A stretch of DNA of 64,000 nucleotides from Cenococcum geophilum 1.58. Taxonomy: Eukaryota; Ascomycota; Dothideomycetes; Gloniales; Gloniaceae. Positions 1-11,917 of this stretch are shown in pieces; position 1 is the stretch's first letter; every line of letters starts with the position of its first letter. The notes below the pieces were generated by a model. That model ran no database searches and was not told where the DNA came from. It saw only the letters and a program-made list of their open reading frames with translations. The position numbers and the translations under genes were made by a program. The stretch lies in the NCBI GenBank assembly GCA_001692895.1, contig KV748178.1:248001-312000 (forward strand). The letters run 5' to 3'.

Positions 1-660
1 ATTCAGGTCGATAAGTCGGCTTTCCCTCCAAGCGTGCAGCTTGGATTTTACCCAGTCCATAAGCAAATATCTTGGCAGTTACCTTTAGCGCACACTTGTG
101 AGTGCCTACTCTTGAGGTTGAAGAATAGAGAAAGTAGAGAAAATGGGGAACTGTGGTTGGCATTGGAGCTAGCTGAACTGTTTCAGGCGTGGCGTTAGCT
201 GGTGTCTCTATCCTACCCGAGGCACGCACCGTATCTTGTCCTTAACATGTCCAAATAGCGACTCGTCTCGCCAGAGCTGACGCTCTATTTCTTCGTATTT
301 CCCTCCCGCAAGTCGAAAGGATGTCCACGGGTCTCGTTCAATGTGTCTTCCCGCTTGGATGTCTTTGAAAAGCGCGACAACTCGAGATGCTTGGGTGAAG
401 GCTTTCTCGTCGGTCGGGAGGCGTCAAAGGCGCGCCTGCAAAGCTTGAAGGGGTGTGATACTCTCATGTTCTTTTAGAGGCATCTACGACGTAGACATAG
501 CCGTATGTCATAGCATGAGTTGGGCCGCATCGCGAAGTTGAACGATGATCGTCGCGAGACCTAGTTGGGGTTTGGGAGTTTCGGCTCGTTCAGTTGACTT
601 AGCAACCGCGCCACAACGCCACACTCAAGACAGTTGTTGATTCTAGCGCCAACCACAGTT
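1..660. other. No gene recognised, normal base composition
   Basis: This stretch is not AT-rich and does not look RIP-mutated. Short open frames exist on both strands, but none has a recognisable motif or a consistent splice structure. I see no RNA gene or repeat in it. It lies 3' of the DUF6594 gene on the minus strand. Confidence 0.5.
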
Positions 661-758
661 ACTATGGAATCAGCTTTTTGACAAAAAAGGTTAGCGATAT
701 CCGCTTGCAGATATATGTATGTCCGCTAATTGATTCTATGGTCTGAACTTGCTGAGGT
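661..758. repeat. Short inverted-repeat element, copy 1 (MITE-like)
   Basis: About 95 bp that match 55816-55913 almost base for base. The second copy has clear terminal inverted repeats (AGACCATAGAATCAA and its complement). In this copy the left end is mutated (ACTATGGAATCA) and the right end is TGATTCTATGGTCT. A GTTAGCGATATCCGC core is shared by both copies. The similarity runs about 12 bp past the right terminal repeat. No coding capacity. This copy sits in non-RIP DNA, the other in RIP DNA. Confidence 0.75.
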
Positions 759-806
759 AAGCGAGGAAGAGAAAGAAGGTGTGGCGAACTAAGGGTCAGG
801 CTGCTA

Positions 807-1875
807 CTATGCAAGGCGGTCTAAAGAAGTAAAATACCCAAGGAGAAGCGCATATCTATAGACGTTAGCGTAATGTGCATAAGAGATATAGCTCAGTAAC
901 TTACACTAGGCCAAAGGGAATACTCTGCCACGTCAAGGCTTCCGAAAAAGAGATCACAAACACAAGTATTGTTAATGAGATGATAATCATCGCGACCTTC
1001 CCAAATATAGTGGCCAAACTGATTAGCACGCCAAACGGCGCTAGCAGCATAATGATAACGAGATAAATAATCAAGGCACGGCACACCGGTTTTAGCCCTG
1101 GGTCTGAGAAGAATACATAATCACTAGATGTTTGAAACCGCTTTTTGCGTTTCGCGGTATTCTAGAGACGCTGGCGAAACCCATAAGTAAGGCAGATACG
1201 CGGCTATGGACTGTTGGGCAGTATGATGTACTTACTATTCGCACGTTGGTATAGCACCAGACCTTCAGATCCTCAAATAACCACAATACACGTTCAGTGG
1301 CCCCGTCTTCACATACGGCAAGATTTATAAGATTATCTCGTTTATCTAGGTATAAAGTCTCTGGACACCCGATTATTTTTGTCCCTTTGAGCCAGGTTTT
1401 TAGATTGTTCACGTTCCTTACCGCCGCTTGTTGGCGGGAACACGCATTGGAGAAGTTTTTGGTTAGGGTATCTGTAGCAATCCAGTGAACACTATTGTAA
1501 AATGCTCCCAACTTCTTCCTTTCACTTACCATATGCAGAAATTGCTATCGTCAACTCTTCTAACTTCTTACGGCGCTGAGGACTTTGGTCCTCTCGGACG
1601 CATCCCAAGAAAATTTGATGTGGTTCCTCCTCATCAATTTTATGTAGCTCCTCCTCGATTCTGCATATTTCGTCCTGCTTGAGCAGAAGTAGTCATAGGC
1701 GAGCTCCTAAGAATCGGCGAAAAATGGATAAGCTGGGTTCTCTACGAAGCAGTTCCGTGAAACGAGGGTAGCCGGGGCGAAAATCCTCCACTGAATGCGG
1801 TTAATAATGTTAATAATGGCTTGCTAATTACGGGTTATGCTTACACCGCAATGATTCCTTATCGTGAGGAGCCAT
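807..1875 (-). pseudogene. DUF6594 family membrane protein gene, five exons, one in-frame stop
   Basis: Exons on the minus strand are 1875-1845, 1790-1530, 1471-1236, 1161-905 and 855-807. They sum to 834 nt (277 codons plus TAG) in one continuous frame. The introns are 54, 58, 74 and 49 nt with GT/AG ends, and the last has a GCTAAC branch site. The N-terminal part has the family pattern PGYPRFTEL...SIFRRF followed by LLLLKQDEI...EEEL. The middle has VRNVNNLKTWL, and a segment with SDPGLKPVCRALI precedes two or three hydrophobic spans at the C-terminus, as in fungal DUF6594 proteins, whose function is unknown. One TGA at 1693-1695 interrupts the Arg-rich motif just before LLLLKQDE; CGA to TGA is the simplest origin. 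Everything else is intact, so this may be a recent pseudogene, an allele, or a sequencing error. The start codon is a choice: exon 1 is short and rests on frame and splice agreement only. Confidence 0.85.
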
Positions 1876-2939
1876 ACTTCCCGTATCTAGGCAGTAGAGG
1901 AGGCTAAGTTGAGGCTACGGCATTTTAGCTTGTGGGGAATTACCTTTTAAAAGGCGACAATGCCTAGAGTCCTGCAGCCGCTGCTTTGGGGGCCGAATCA
2001 CGGTAACTAAGATGCCTTCCGTATACCCGTTTTTAAGTTAGCTCTAGATTCGTCTATAATACTATTTTTGGGCGCATGCAATATCAAAGCATCAGCACGT
2101 CCCATTTGGTGTCTGGCCATGTAATGCATACGCTTTCAGCTTTAACTAATCAGTTGACCAAGCGGGTTGACCGGAAATTCCCTCACTAATAACGCACCCA
2201 TCTACAGCAACCCTTTCGTTCTGCAAGCCATCCGATCCTCACTTCTACATCGCAACCGGCGTGCTGCCCCACTAATATAATCAATATGTTCCTACATCAC
2301 CACTCCATTCACTCTTTATTTGGATTAAGTCCACTAACACGCCATAATTGTATAAGGTCTTATATACTCTTTCGTCGAAGCCGATTAATAGGCATTGCGT
2401 TGGAGACGTTCACCGACAGTATCTGAAGTGAGGCTTAGCTTACAGCCTGGTAAGCATGAATCGAAGATGTAGCGTTAAGGAAATGGGCGCCCTAATGCAA
2501 GAGGGTATCTGGGCAACGTCTTAACTAATCCCTCAACATTGAGCGGGCCAGCCGCGTGGCCTGGTTGCAAAGATGGGGCTTCATCCGTGACAGACACCTA
2601 AAAGAATTTGGTCAAAGAAACGAATACAATATTTGCGGTCTCTCCAATAGATCCAGCAATGCCAGTTCCATAGGGGAAGGGCAAGACGACGCGTCACAAG
2701 GGGAACAAGGCGTCCTTCCTATGCCTTGGGGTAGCGTTGAAATGGGAAACTCGGTGTCCACAGGCCATTGGACTGCCATGAGTATTCGCCCCGTTTCACT
2801 TCGCGTCGTGCTCATTTACCGCTTTCCTCCTCCGTATCTCAATATAACCGCTGCGTCTTGCGTCTGCATCATCCCTGCTGCAATTGTTGGATTTAGCAAG
2901 CTGATATTGGATAGTGGCAGGTAGGCAACGCGTTCCAGG
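1876..2939. other. Intergenic, no gene recognised
   Basis: Normal base composition. A 122-codon plus-strand frame (2556-2924) ends in a hydrophobic stretch, and a 67-codon frame lies opposite it. Neither resembles a family I know, and no splice structure supports them. Confidence 0.4.
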
Positions 2940-3339
2940 GTTCTATTTAAAGCCTCGTTTCAAAAGATAGAGTTCTCATTATAATTGTCCGGTTAACATA
3001 TAGGGCTTTAGTGGCTCTAATATAATAGTTTTCAAAATAATAGTTTTAATTTTTAGTTTTTATTATTATAATTATTATAGGCCACTGCTAGCTATCTACT
3101 GTATTGACACATGACAGAAATAATGAAAATTTTTATTAAATTAATTCATGAGGACTATACTGCCTGCTAATTTCTTGCCTTCTTACTTACTCGGTTCTGA
3201 TTTTCCTCAGCTTCTACCCTTATCTTTTGTTCTAGCTGGTTGGGGGATGATAGTTCTAGGTGATGTAGCTCATTGGTTTTATATACCCTAGGGCCTCCAG
3301 CTGATCTGAAGAGAATCCCTAATAGGCGATTTAGCATTA
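2940..3339. other. Sharp AT-rich patch next to the BLM10 3' end
   Basis: Composition changes abruptly near 2940 to runs of T and A (for example around 3035-3080), like the RIP-mutated block on the far side of the gene. No coding sequence is recognised. The last part probably contains the decayed final codons and 3' UTR of the BLM10 gene. Confidence 0.5.
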
Positions 3340-6300
3340 TTTGGAGTTATCTAAAGGGGGAGAATTACTTCTCTGTCCGTAAGCCATGTATCTTGTCTTT
3401 TCTCCTTGAAGACCGCCAAAATTTCCTTTACGCTGTTGTCCACCAGCCTTAAACCTGAGCATGAGGTCTCTGTAAGTGTAACCAATACTTCCCGTTGCTA
3501 TGATGCTAGGGCTGTCCGATACGGAAATGCCAGTAGTAAAGCACCGAGGCCGAGTACTGCGCCATGAATTTGGCAAGTCCACTCTGCTCGCAACGTCGGA
3601 AGTTCGCAAAATTGCCATTGTTGCTGATGGTTCTTTTTTAACATCGCCATGTATGATTGCCGCCGACACTCAATGCTAAACGCTGTAGGTGAAGCCCTGA
3701 TCATACTAGTGAGCGTATTGGCGGCCTTAGCTTGGACCTCCGGCTGCTTGTCGAAAATCATGTTGTCGACATGTTTGATGAGGTCCCGCCGCTGATTGTC
3801 CGATATAAGGAACAGGTTGCGGTAGTTGAAAACATCTATAAACTGTAGAACGAGAGACCGATGACGCCAAGATTCTGCCTTGGCTCCCACGCGGATTAAA
3901 ACAGAGACAAATGGTCCAACTTCATCTATGCGGAAAGGGACATTGGAAAGCTTGTTGAGGATGTTTTCTGCTAGGAGTTTGATCTCTTCGTCGATGGCGA
4001 CCATTGAGAGGATAAACTCGATAAGCCTCACGTGTGGGAAATTGAGCAGCTGAGTACAACTGTGAGATGACAGACAGGCATCCCACCATGCCAAAAGGGT
4101 GCGCATAGCCCGGACGTACGAATCTTGGTCGTTTTTCTGCCATATGTCAAGTTGGCAAAGGATCTTAGCATTTGTTGTAGATTCCTCATCCGTTGACTAA
4201 TACGGTCGGATACCGACTGAAGAATATTTTATCTGTGCGTCGATGAGATGCTCAACATCCTTATATGACTCGTTGATTGTTGTTATGCGGGCCAGCGCTA
4301 TGCCTATCGCCGAACGGACAGCATTATATGGATGATTAAGATGATCTATAAAGTTTTGCAAAACCTTCTGCTTTTCTGGATAGCGCGGACCGGCATAATG
4401 AATGATTGAGCCTAGTATACTGATCTGGAGGGAATCTCGAGAGGGTCTATTAGATTCCATGTTAACGCGAAACACAGGTTTAATAAGTGGCTGAAATCGT
4501 CTTGGGTTGTTGTCTTTCATTATACACCTTAAAAACTTCTCCTAATTCTTATCGGCTAACCGCTCTCGTAAAACCGTTCTAGCCTCGGGTAAGACGGATT
4601 CCCAAAACGTTTCCCGCGTATGTGGCGCCAAAACCGTAGGAAGAAGGAACAACGCAGTTATGGCTTCTGCAGCGACCCCGCAGTAGTTTTCGTCACTGCA
4701 CGTTTCGAAAACACTCTCTGCGAATTTTTAAACATCTGCAAAGTTGGACCTAGTCAAGAAAAGCCGACACACGTAATAAATTAACATATAATGTGACTCC
4801 TGGAATTCGTAATGCGACTCCTGGAATTCGTAATCCTGGACTTCGTAATTTAATTCTATCTTCATAAACCCTAATTGCTTCAATAACCATTCTTAATCCA
4901 ATCGCTGCGCAATACAGGAGAGTACCCTCTCCTCAAGGTCGTCATATATGATTATTGTGGGGATGAGCCGTAGTATCTGCGGAGATTTACTCTGCACTAT
5001 CTTTCAAGGGTCCTTATCCATATAGGGAGTCTCAGACTCTAAATCCGGCTCATAATTGGAGTTGGTCCAAAGGGTTTTATTAGGATCTGAGACGGCGTCT
5101 TGGAGATAATTCTTGTATTTGCGTTCAGTGAAAATTCGTATGTCCACCAACTTGAAGATTTCGTACATAACCTGTCGAGAGATGCAACGGAGGTCAGGAT
5201 GAGAATCTATGGAGGCTTTTACAATCATGTTAATAAACGCTTCAGAAGCAATCGAACCATAGGAAACTTCGAGATTTTCTGTGATCTTTATAATCAGACA
5301 CCATTTTGTCTTCTGGTTAGATTCCTTGGTCAATTGGATAAGATCCCTTGACAACTTTGCTTTCTCACTCGCTATAAAGCTATTTCTTGTCTGAATCTTG
5401 GCCTCGACTTTCTTTAAGACAATGGCGTCTCCGAAGTTATACTGGTGAATAACCACGCATTCTCGAGGTCTGACAATGTGCATGATTTCCAATTCCTTGT
5501 CTATTAAAAGACTCTGCACAGAATCGCTCTCAATTTGAGTAGCTTCAACGCAGGCTTTCATGACACGTGGAATGTATCCCCAATGCTGGGAAATTTCGCG
5601 CCGTATGTTGTTGGATAACAAACAGGTCATTGCGCCTTCAATACTTGTGGGATTTTTCTCCTCCACTGCTCGTGTGAACGCGTCCAGAAGTGGTGGAATA
5701 ACGAGTGGTGCGGTCTTTGAAAATCGGTTCACTATCCAATCAATTACATCCCTTGCGCTCTGGCGAACTTCCTCGTAAGCAGACAAGCTTAAATCAACAA
5801 GGTCAGAAAGAAGTAGCTTGGTTAGCTCTGGTTCTTTTAGGGGCCCAGAGTACACGTTACAATACAACCTCTGAAGATGATAAAGCTGTGCCCGCTCAAC
5901 AAGTAGCGGCCTTGGATATTCCTTTTGGAGCCCTTTGAACTTAAATGGAGCAAGCCGAGCTTTGAGAATCTCGGACCTTTCAAACATTTCATCATTGTAG
6001 GAACACATTTCGGTGAACCATGACTTGGATGCATTGCACAACGCCTCGAAGCATTCCAGATTATTCTGCTGTTTTGCGAATAGGAACTGATAGATCTCGT
6101 GAATAATTTTACCTATCTCGTGGTGCAGCTTGTGGACCAACTGGTAATTCTCACATCCTTGATCTAAGGGGTAACCCGACATAAGCTGGAAGGTTGGCTC
6201 CTCATCATCCGTTTCAGCTAAGTTGGTACTATCTTCCTCACCATCTGTGTCAATTCCGTCCTTCTGGCGTAAGGCGTCACAGCTCACGGTAGGATCGCTG

Positions 6301-9011
6301 TTGTCAGCTCTAGGATCGAAAAGATTTGAGATGCCTGATATTACTGATTGAAGAAGGTAAACGCATTGAGATATTTCGTCGGACCACTCTTTCCCAGAAC
6401 CATCTCGTTTGATAGATGGCGTGGGTCCAATCAAATTAGTCAAAGAATTGATTGCCATATTGCACTGCGAGCTGGACAGTTCGGCCGCAAAGTTGATTTC
6501 CTTGTCATTTGGCTTGTGCCATGTGACATTGAATTTCTTCAGGTCAGCAGTTTTACCCCATACATGCGTAAGTTCATTCTCAAGCTCGTCCTTCTCATGC
6601 ATTGAGTGATCGACGGTGTATATAGCTGTTAAATTATGTAGGAGACGTTTGGTGATTTTGGAGGCAATCATCCTAGGACTCCCTTTGCATTTTAGTTGCA
6701 CGTACTTGATGATAGCGAACAGCTCTTCTTTCCAAGCAAGCACAGAGTCTCCAACTTCGGTCAAGGAGTAACGGAGCAGATGCATGTTCCACACTAATGT
6801 GCGATCCCCTGGTAGTATCTCCGTATCTGCCGTTGCGCCGGCTCCGTGAATGTCGATTTCTCTGCGAATACCAGCAGTGAGAAGGGGTAGCAATCGCTTC
6901 AGAGACTTTTCGGGGTTAACCTTCACAAGCGCGTTGCATAAAAAACCCACCGCGGATGTTGTTTGCTGAAAACCAGTACTTGCTGCGAATCCGGCGGTTT
7001 TACCTAGCGCCATATCAAACAGATCCGGCGATAATGTTGCAAGAAACGCAGTAGATACTCTTGCAAGCATGTCCAGTACCTTATTTTCCAGGTCATCGCT
7101 GTATAAACGGAAACTATTAGGCCTCTCCAACTTCTCCAACTTCTCCAGAAGGACGAAGACTCGGTCAAATAGTGAATCGACAAATCCTGGGACTTTTGCA
7201 GTGGACGACCTTAGGATTGTTTCCTCGTGATGGTCGTTTAACTCTTCATTGTAGTCGATAATGTCGCCGCTTTCCAACCGGACGATCTGTTCAGTTATCC
7301 ACCGGTCAGCCAGGTATGAGTCGTGTTCCGCTAGGGTATTTGTGTCATCTTCCTGCACTTACCCGTCATGACCCGCTATATTCTCCTTTGTCAAGTTGTG
7401 GAACGGTACTATGTAGGATACAACTTCTATGCAGGACAATGCGTGTGAAGTCTTCTCCAGATCATTGGCGTCAATGCCCGGAAGGAGAAGCCGAAGGAGT
7501 GTTATAATGTGACACCTGTAGCCTTTCGCCTTTGCCATAATGTTGAACAATACGCTCAACGCTCGGATCGAGGGTATTGTTCTGTGGACTTCGACCAGAC
7601 CCTGCATGGCTGGATATATCCGCTGGAGGGCTCCAGGCAAGATCAAGTTCTGGTCGAGAAAGGCCAGGAGTCGAAGAGTTGATATAGCAAGTTCCATGGC
7701 AGAAGGTGTCGCAGCGAAAATTCCCATGAACACAGCCTCCCGTAAGCATTGTACGAATCGACGCTTAAGAACGTTGTCGAGTTTCCTCTCATCTGGTACC
7801 TCCATCTCACCACTTCGCTCTTGATTCCAGCGTAAGACGAACATGTCAGCCAAATGGAAGATCAGTTGCGACAAGGTTAAAGTCCAGTTGCCAGAGTTTG
7901 ATGGATGGAAGTATATCTCAACAGCTTGTAGGAGGTTCTCTAGCTTTAATAAAACCGAGACCGAATGGACCAAACAGGCGGGAGACAAAGACATTATAAT
8001 CAATTGAGCGACATTCTGGGCAGCAGGATGGTTTTCAGTGTCATCAAACTGCGCCTGCATAAGAAAGCTTGCTCTCTGAGAATGTTCTCTAACTTGTCGG
8101 TAAGCAGAGTTTGAGTTTTCATCAGGTATGTCTAGAAGCCGAAAAATAGCAGTGAAAATAAGCGCAGATTGTTGGTCAGTAAAGACACCATACTCTGAGA
8201 ACGCGATATGTCTTGCGAGTAAAGAGTCTCTAGCGAGTCTGGAAAATAGATCGACAAAATTCTCGTCAGCAAACTGTGAGCAAGCAACCTGGGACCAAGT
8301 ATTAAAGAGAGTTGGCAGGTAGCATTGGTGTTGCTTTTCGGCAGTCTGCTTCATAGGGGCTGTTGGGAACAACAGATTGAGCAACGTAATTACCGTATGT
8401 ACATGCTCCGGGTTGACAATGCTGAAGTAGGGCAGCAACTCCTCAAACATGGCGGGAACCTGTTCCGGATCGAAATAAAGACTTGCGGTCTTGCAAACTT
8501 GGATCAAAGAACTGGTAAGACGGGGTATGTTTTTAGGATGAACGGTTCTGGATTCGTCAGGCAGGAACCCGGCCTTAAGTTCTTTAACAGGACGTCTCCA
8601 ATCAAGTATTGGGACTTTCCCATCCCGGGGGCGGTATTTTCGCCTGTGAGTAATATATTAGTGAATAAAATGTTAAACCGGGAAAAACGATTGAGAAAGC
8701 CATTACCCTGCTAGAGCAATAAACAATTTTCCAAAGTATTTTGCATAGTCGATATCCAACCCTTGTGCTAACGCTAGCTCGAAAGAAAGCCTCATAAGCT
8801 GCAGATGAGTGTCGCGAGGAAGTTCAAATTTTAGGTACAATAAGGATGAAATACGCATCAGTAAAGGGATTGCGCGACGATATTGTTGTGTGGCCACCGC
8901 CATATTAAATTCGCCCACGCAATTTTCCAGAGCTCTCGCTCTATCGGCTTCATCCTCGGTTCGATAGGGAAGCATTATCTTAAAATAGTTGAAGCGGTGT
9001 TGTTGATTCAT
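3340..9011 (-). pseudogene. BLM10: Proteasome activator BLM10/PA200, near full-length, seven in-frame stops
   Basis: Blm10/PA200 is a large HEAT-repeat protein that caps the 20S proteasome. Exon 1 is 9011-8707. A 63-nt intron follows (8706-8644; donor GTAATG, CACTAAT branch, TCACAG acceptor), then one long exon, for about 1,870 codons, the usual size for fungal Blm10. Markers in order: an N-terminal LPYRTEDEADRARALENC segment, LDWRRPVKEL directly after the intron, long HEAT-rich stretches, and near the C-terminus GAVLGLGALLLAFPY followed by FKEKRQDTWLTDREV. All pieces lie in the same frame. Stops are at 7359-7361 (TAA), 5004-5006 (TGA), 4893-4895 (TAA), 4728-4730 (TAA), 4542-4544 (TAG), 4197-4199 (TAG) and 3498-3500 (TAG). 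Each is one C:G to T:A transition from a sense codon, and no frameshift is seen before about 3360. The last residues cannot be placed. The ATG at 9011 is chosen because family-like sequence begins near it; the frame is open upstream. Confidence 0.92.
4789..4830. repeat. 21-bp tandem duplication inside the BLM10 relic
   Basis: Two adjacent 21-bp units (TAATGTGACTCCTGGAATTCG and a one-base variant), with a partial third unit to about 4845. The unit length keeps the frame and duplicates seven residues (YEFQESH on the minus strand). It sits between two of the stop codons. Confidence 0.85.
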
Positions 9012-10425
9012 TTGGGTAAAAAGAAAGATGGAGAGTATCGAGCTAAATGAAGGCGAAAATTTGGTTTGGGACGTCGCTGCGGAATTCAGAGTAAAGCGTA
9101 GAACATCTGCGTTATTCTCTGCAGGCCTGTGGATTATATTGACAAAGCTTACACTTGTTCGAACTTCTATTTCGGAGCCTCAAAACCTACTCGGGAGGTA
9201 TAAAACAAGCTATGCCCATTATTTATACCTTTGCTGTAAGACACAGACTGTTATGTACGCAGAAGGCCTGATCGGCCTGAAACCGAAGCTCTCAATGCCG
9301 CATTATAACGGCGAGGCGCAGATTGCGGTGTGTATCAGCCAAGCTGGCTTGGAGTGCATGTGTACGATGGATGACTCACATGCTGGCGCTGCAGGTGACG
9401 AAGACCGGTGAGCCTGTTTTGGAGGAATTAAGGCCTGAATTGAAGGCGAGTGTGCCGCAGATGTGTATGCGAACCAGTATGAGGGAAGCCCTCACAGGGC
9501 GAACATCGTCTCGCCTCCAGCCATGCTCCAAAGGCTGATGGAATGTGGGGCCACTGTTGATGTTGCGGGTAGTAAAGATTGATGAAGGTTATTTGCGCTG
9601 CCTTTAAGTTGTTCACTTTGCCGCCGGTGTCAGTACGCTGCTTGTTGACAGCATGCTAGACTTTGGCCAAACTATACGGGGGATGTATCCTGGGCGTCTC
9701 ATGAGCCTGTCTGAAGTAGAAGCTTTGTTTGTGGAATTGGATAAGAAACTGGTTTCGCTTGGGAGAAGCACTGCTTTGAGCGATTTATTTCACACAAGGC
9801 GACTGTTTACTCCAACCAAATGCAGTTTAGATAGTAGGAAAATCGTATTATGCGAGTTCCATCCATTGCCCTTTCCTATTAATAAAGGGTCCCTAGGACC
9901 CTTTTCCATGTCTAGAGCGACGCATATTTGTAGCTACCAGAGACCAAAATTTAGTAGAGAAAGTACGCCAATTCCATTAACAACGTGCCAGAGGATTCGG
10001 CGTGTCCAATTTGCCTATGGAACAAATATGGAGTGCTCTGCGTATTGTCGGAATTAAAGTCTGCCATGCTCCTGCCTTGTTAATACTACCGAGGGCTCCC
10101 TATCCTTTTAAACGTCTAAAGCGCCGTGATATGCACCTCCCTAGCCGCATAAGCTGTCTAATCCCATACAACCTCCTTCTCCTTACAATCTGTCTTCCGT
10201 ATATATATTCATGACATCTTCGAGTCTGCCGATTCCGATCCAACAATAAAATGCAAGCTGCTCCGTGTATTTCTAAAGTTGAACCTTTACCGTTTGCCAT
10301 GCCCATGCCTATTTCATGTTGATAAGAGTGTTAAGTACCCTTGTGATATCTATGGCCTCTTACAATGAGACAGAGTCATTATTCTTTTTATCTTTTGGTC
10401 TTCCGATCGACACAAACGCACATAA
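9012..10425. other. Region between BLM10 and the Myb gene, no gene assigned
   Basis: Non-RIP composition at first, gradually richer in AT. Two plus-strand frames of 127 and 134 codons (9028-9411, 9653-10057) show no family I recognise. A stretch near 9500-9560 reads MECGATVDVAG, which resembles the end of an ankyrin repeat, but the flanking residues do not keep the repeat pattern. The BLM10 promoter must lie in the first few hundred bases; no clear motif was seen. Confidence 0.4.
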
Positions 10426-11091
10426 GGAGAAGCGCAAAATCCACTGCCTAAAGATAAAAGGTGGGCTCCAGCTGAAGATGCTTTAATTATTATGCACTGG
10501 GGGAACGGCATGAAATGGGATGATATAGCGAAGCGAATACCGGGGAGAAGCTTAATAAGTTGCCGTTTGCGATACCAAAACTACCCCGAAAAGAGGGCTC
10601 CCTGGGACTCCGAAAAAAAAAATATGATGGCTAGGTTATATGATCGGTAAGCATGCTCAACCATCTTCCCTTCCTCTAACCTTTTCCCAAAAAATAAATA
10701 AACTAATAATGCCCTCAGCTTTAAACCCGAAATGTGGCAAAAGATCGTTACGGAAACGCAAATGCCCTGGAGAGCCGTGGAGCCTATGGCTTGGCAGCTA
10801 GGACAGCAAGAATTAAGTGTGCGTGCCATCGTTCCGGCTGGTCCTATCCTCTTTTGCTCCTGTGGATGTGATGGCTTTCTACCGTTTGGTGAGAGAAATC
10901 CGGGATTCTCTGGAGAACTGCCGACCTCGCTGTGCTACACATGCCGCCATGAATTGAAGGTCCATAATTTAATCGTCCTCAACATGCAACAGAGTGGTGT
11001 TGTGAGCGCAGTTACTATGGTGAATTCTGACACTGTCGCTCAGCAGGCGAACCCCCCGCCCAAATTTTGCCAGAGCCCGCCCTCAGCCTAA
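10426..11091 (+). CDS. Myb/SANT-domain protein, two exons, start not resolved
   Basis: A probable DNA-binding protein of the fungal Myb-like type. Exon 10426-10646 encodes a SANT/Myb helix set with the spaced tryptophans (RWAPAEDALI, KWDDIAKRIPGR, CRLRYQNY, APWDSE). A 72-nt intron follows (10647-10718; GTAAGC donor, AACTAAT branch, CTCAG acceptor). Exon 2 (10719-11091) starts FKPEMWQKI and includes PWRAVEPMAWQLGQQE, the second conserved block of such proteins, then a Cys-containing tail (FCSCGCDGF, CYTCRHE) and a TAA. There is no stop between 10426 and 11091. An in-frame TAA at 10423-10425 and the lack of a nearby ATG mean that the start, or an upstream exon, is missing. Two strongly RIP-mutated copies lie at 32.9 and 48.1 kb, so this is the least damaged member. 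It may still be functional. Confidence 0.75.
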
Positions 11092-11917
11092 AGAAGGGAC
11101 GCTAGAGCAGGGGTGGGGGCCTGGCCTCTTCAAGTGAGCAGTATATCACGGATTTGAACTTAATGCGGGAGTGGCTCAAAATATATATCCGCCAGCCGAG
11201 ACATACATGCAGTCGATGGCTCCAATGCCAGGAGTTTGCTATACGAGTTATTGGAGGTTATTTGGCTGATCCCGGAATATGTAAGGAGATTTGATATTTT
11301 GCGGTTGGCCTTGGTGCGTTAGATAATACAAGAAGTTTGGCTCATGAACCTGAAGTCCGCATTAAATTAAAAAACGACTCCCAGCCACGCTCATCCAGGA
11401 TTGTGTATGGAACTTTTTGATCGCTAGCGTGATATTTTCCAAGAAGCGCCTCCTTAACTCCATCCAAATAGACCCAACACTGAAACGGAATAACTTCATC
11501 TCTTGTCCAATTTATATCGTAGCCACTGCAGGAAAGAAGCTAGATATAGGAGTTAATCATTGCATAGATACCAATAAAGTAATAGCTTACGCAACGAAAA
11601 TCATCTAATGGATTGCCAGTATACTCTATAAGCTCCTGGTCCATCCCCATTTCCACATTGTCCCAGAAAGCACGCCATTGTGCAGGTTCGGATCCTTCAG
11701 GTGGACGTGATTAAGATGCGACGCGTGTAAGAACCCTTATAAATATGATGATATACTCTAGGCTCGGGTTCGGAGTAAGCTTCTTAGCTAGGGCGGTAGG
11801 ATTCGATCTCGACCTAATACGCTTACTGCTTTGGCTTAATATAAGCGCAACCGGGTAACTCCAACGAGCAGCTCTAAGGGAGGATAAGAAGAGACAGATC
11901 TAAGCTAATTAGTAAGT
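11092..11917. other. Spacer between the Myb and membrane-protein genes
   Basis: AT content rises and stops accumulate. Most of it is shared with 33420-33990 in the second copy of the duplication. A 63-codon plus-strand frame at 11417-11608 has no recognisable features. Confidence 0.4.

Noticed and set aside
2556..2924. 122-codon plus-strand frame as a gene
   Set aside because: No recognisable domain, no supporting splice sites, and an equally open frame on the opposite strand.
5100..8714. Several plus-strand open frames of 60-130 codons
   Set aside because: All are antisense shadows of the BLM10 coding strand.
9430..9600. Possible ankyrin-repeat relic (MECGATVDVAG)
   Set aside because: Only the end of one repeat fits. 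The preceding helices do not follow the pattern in any frame.
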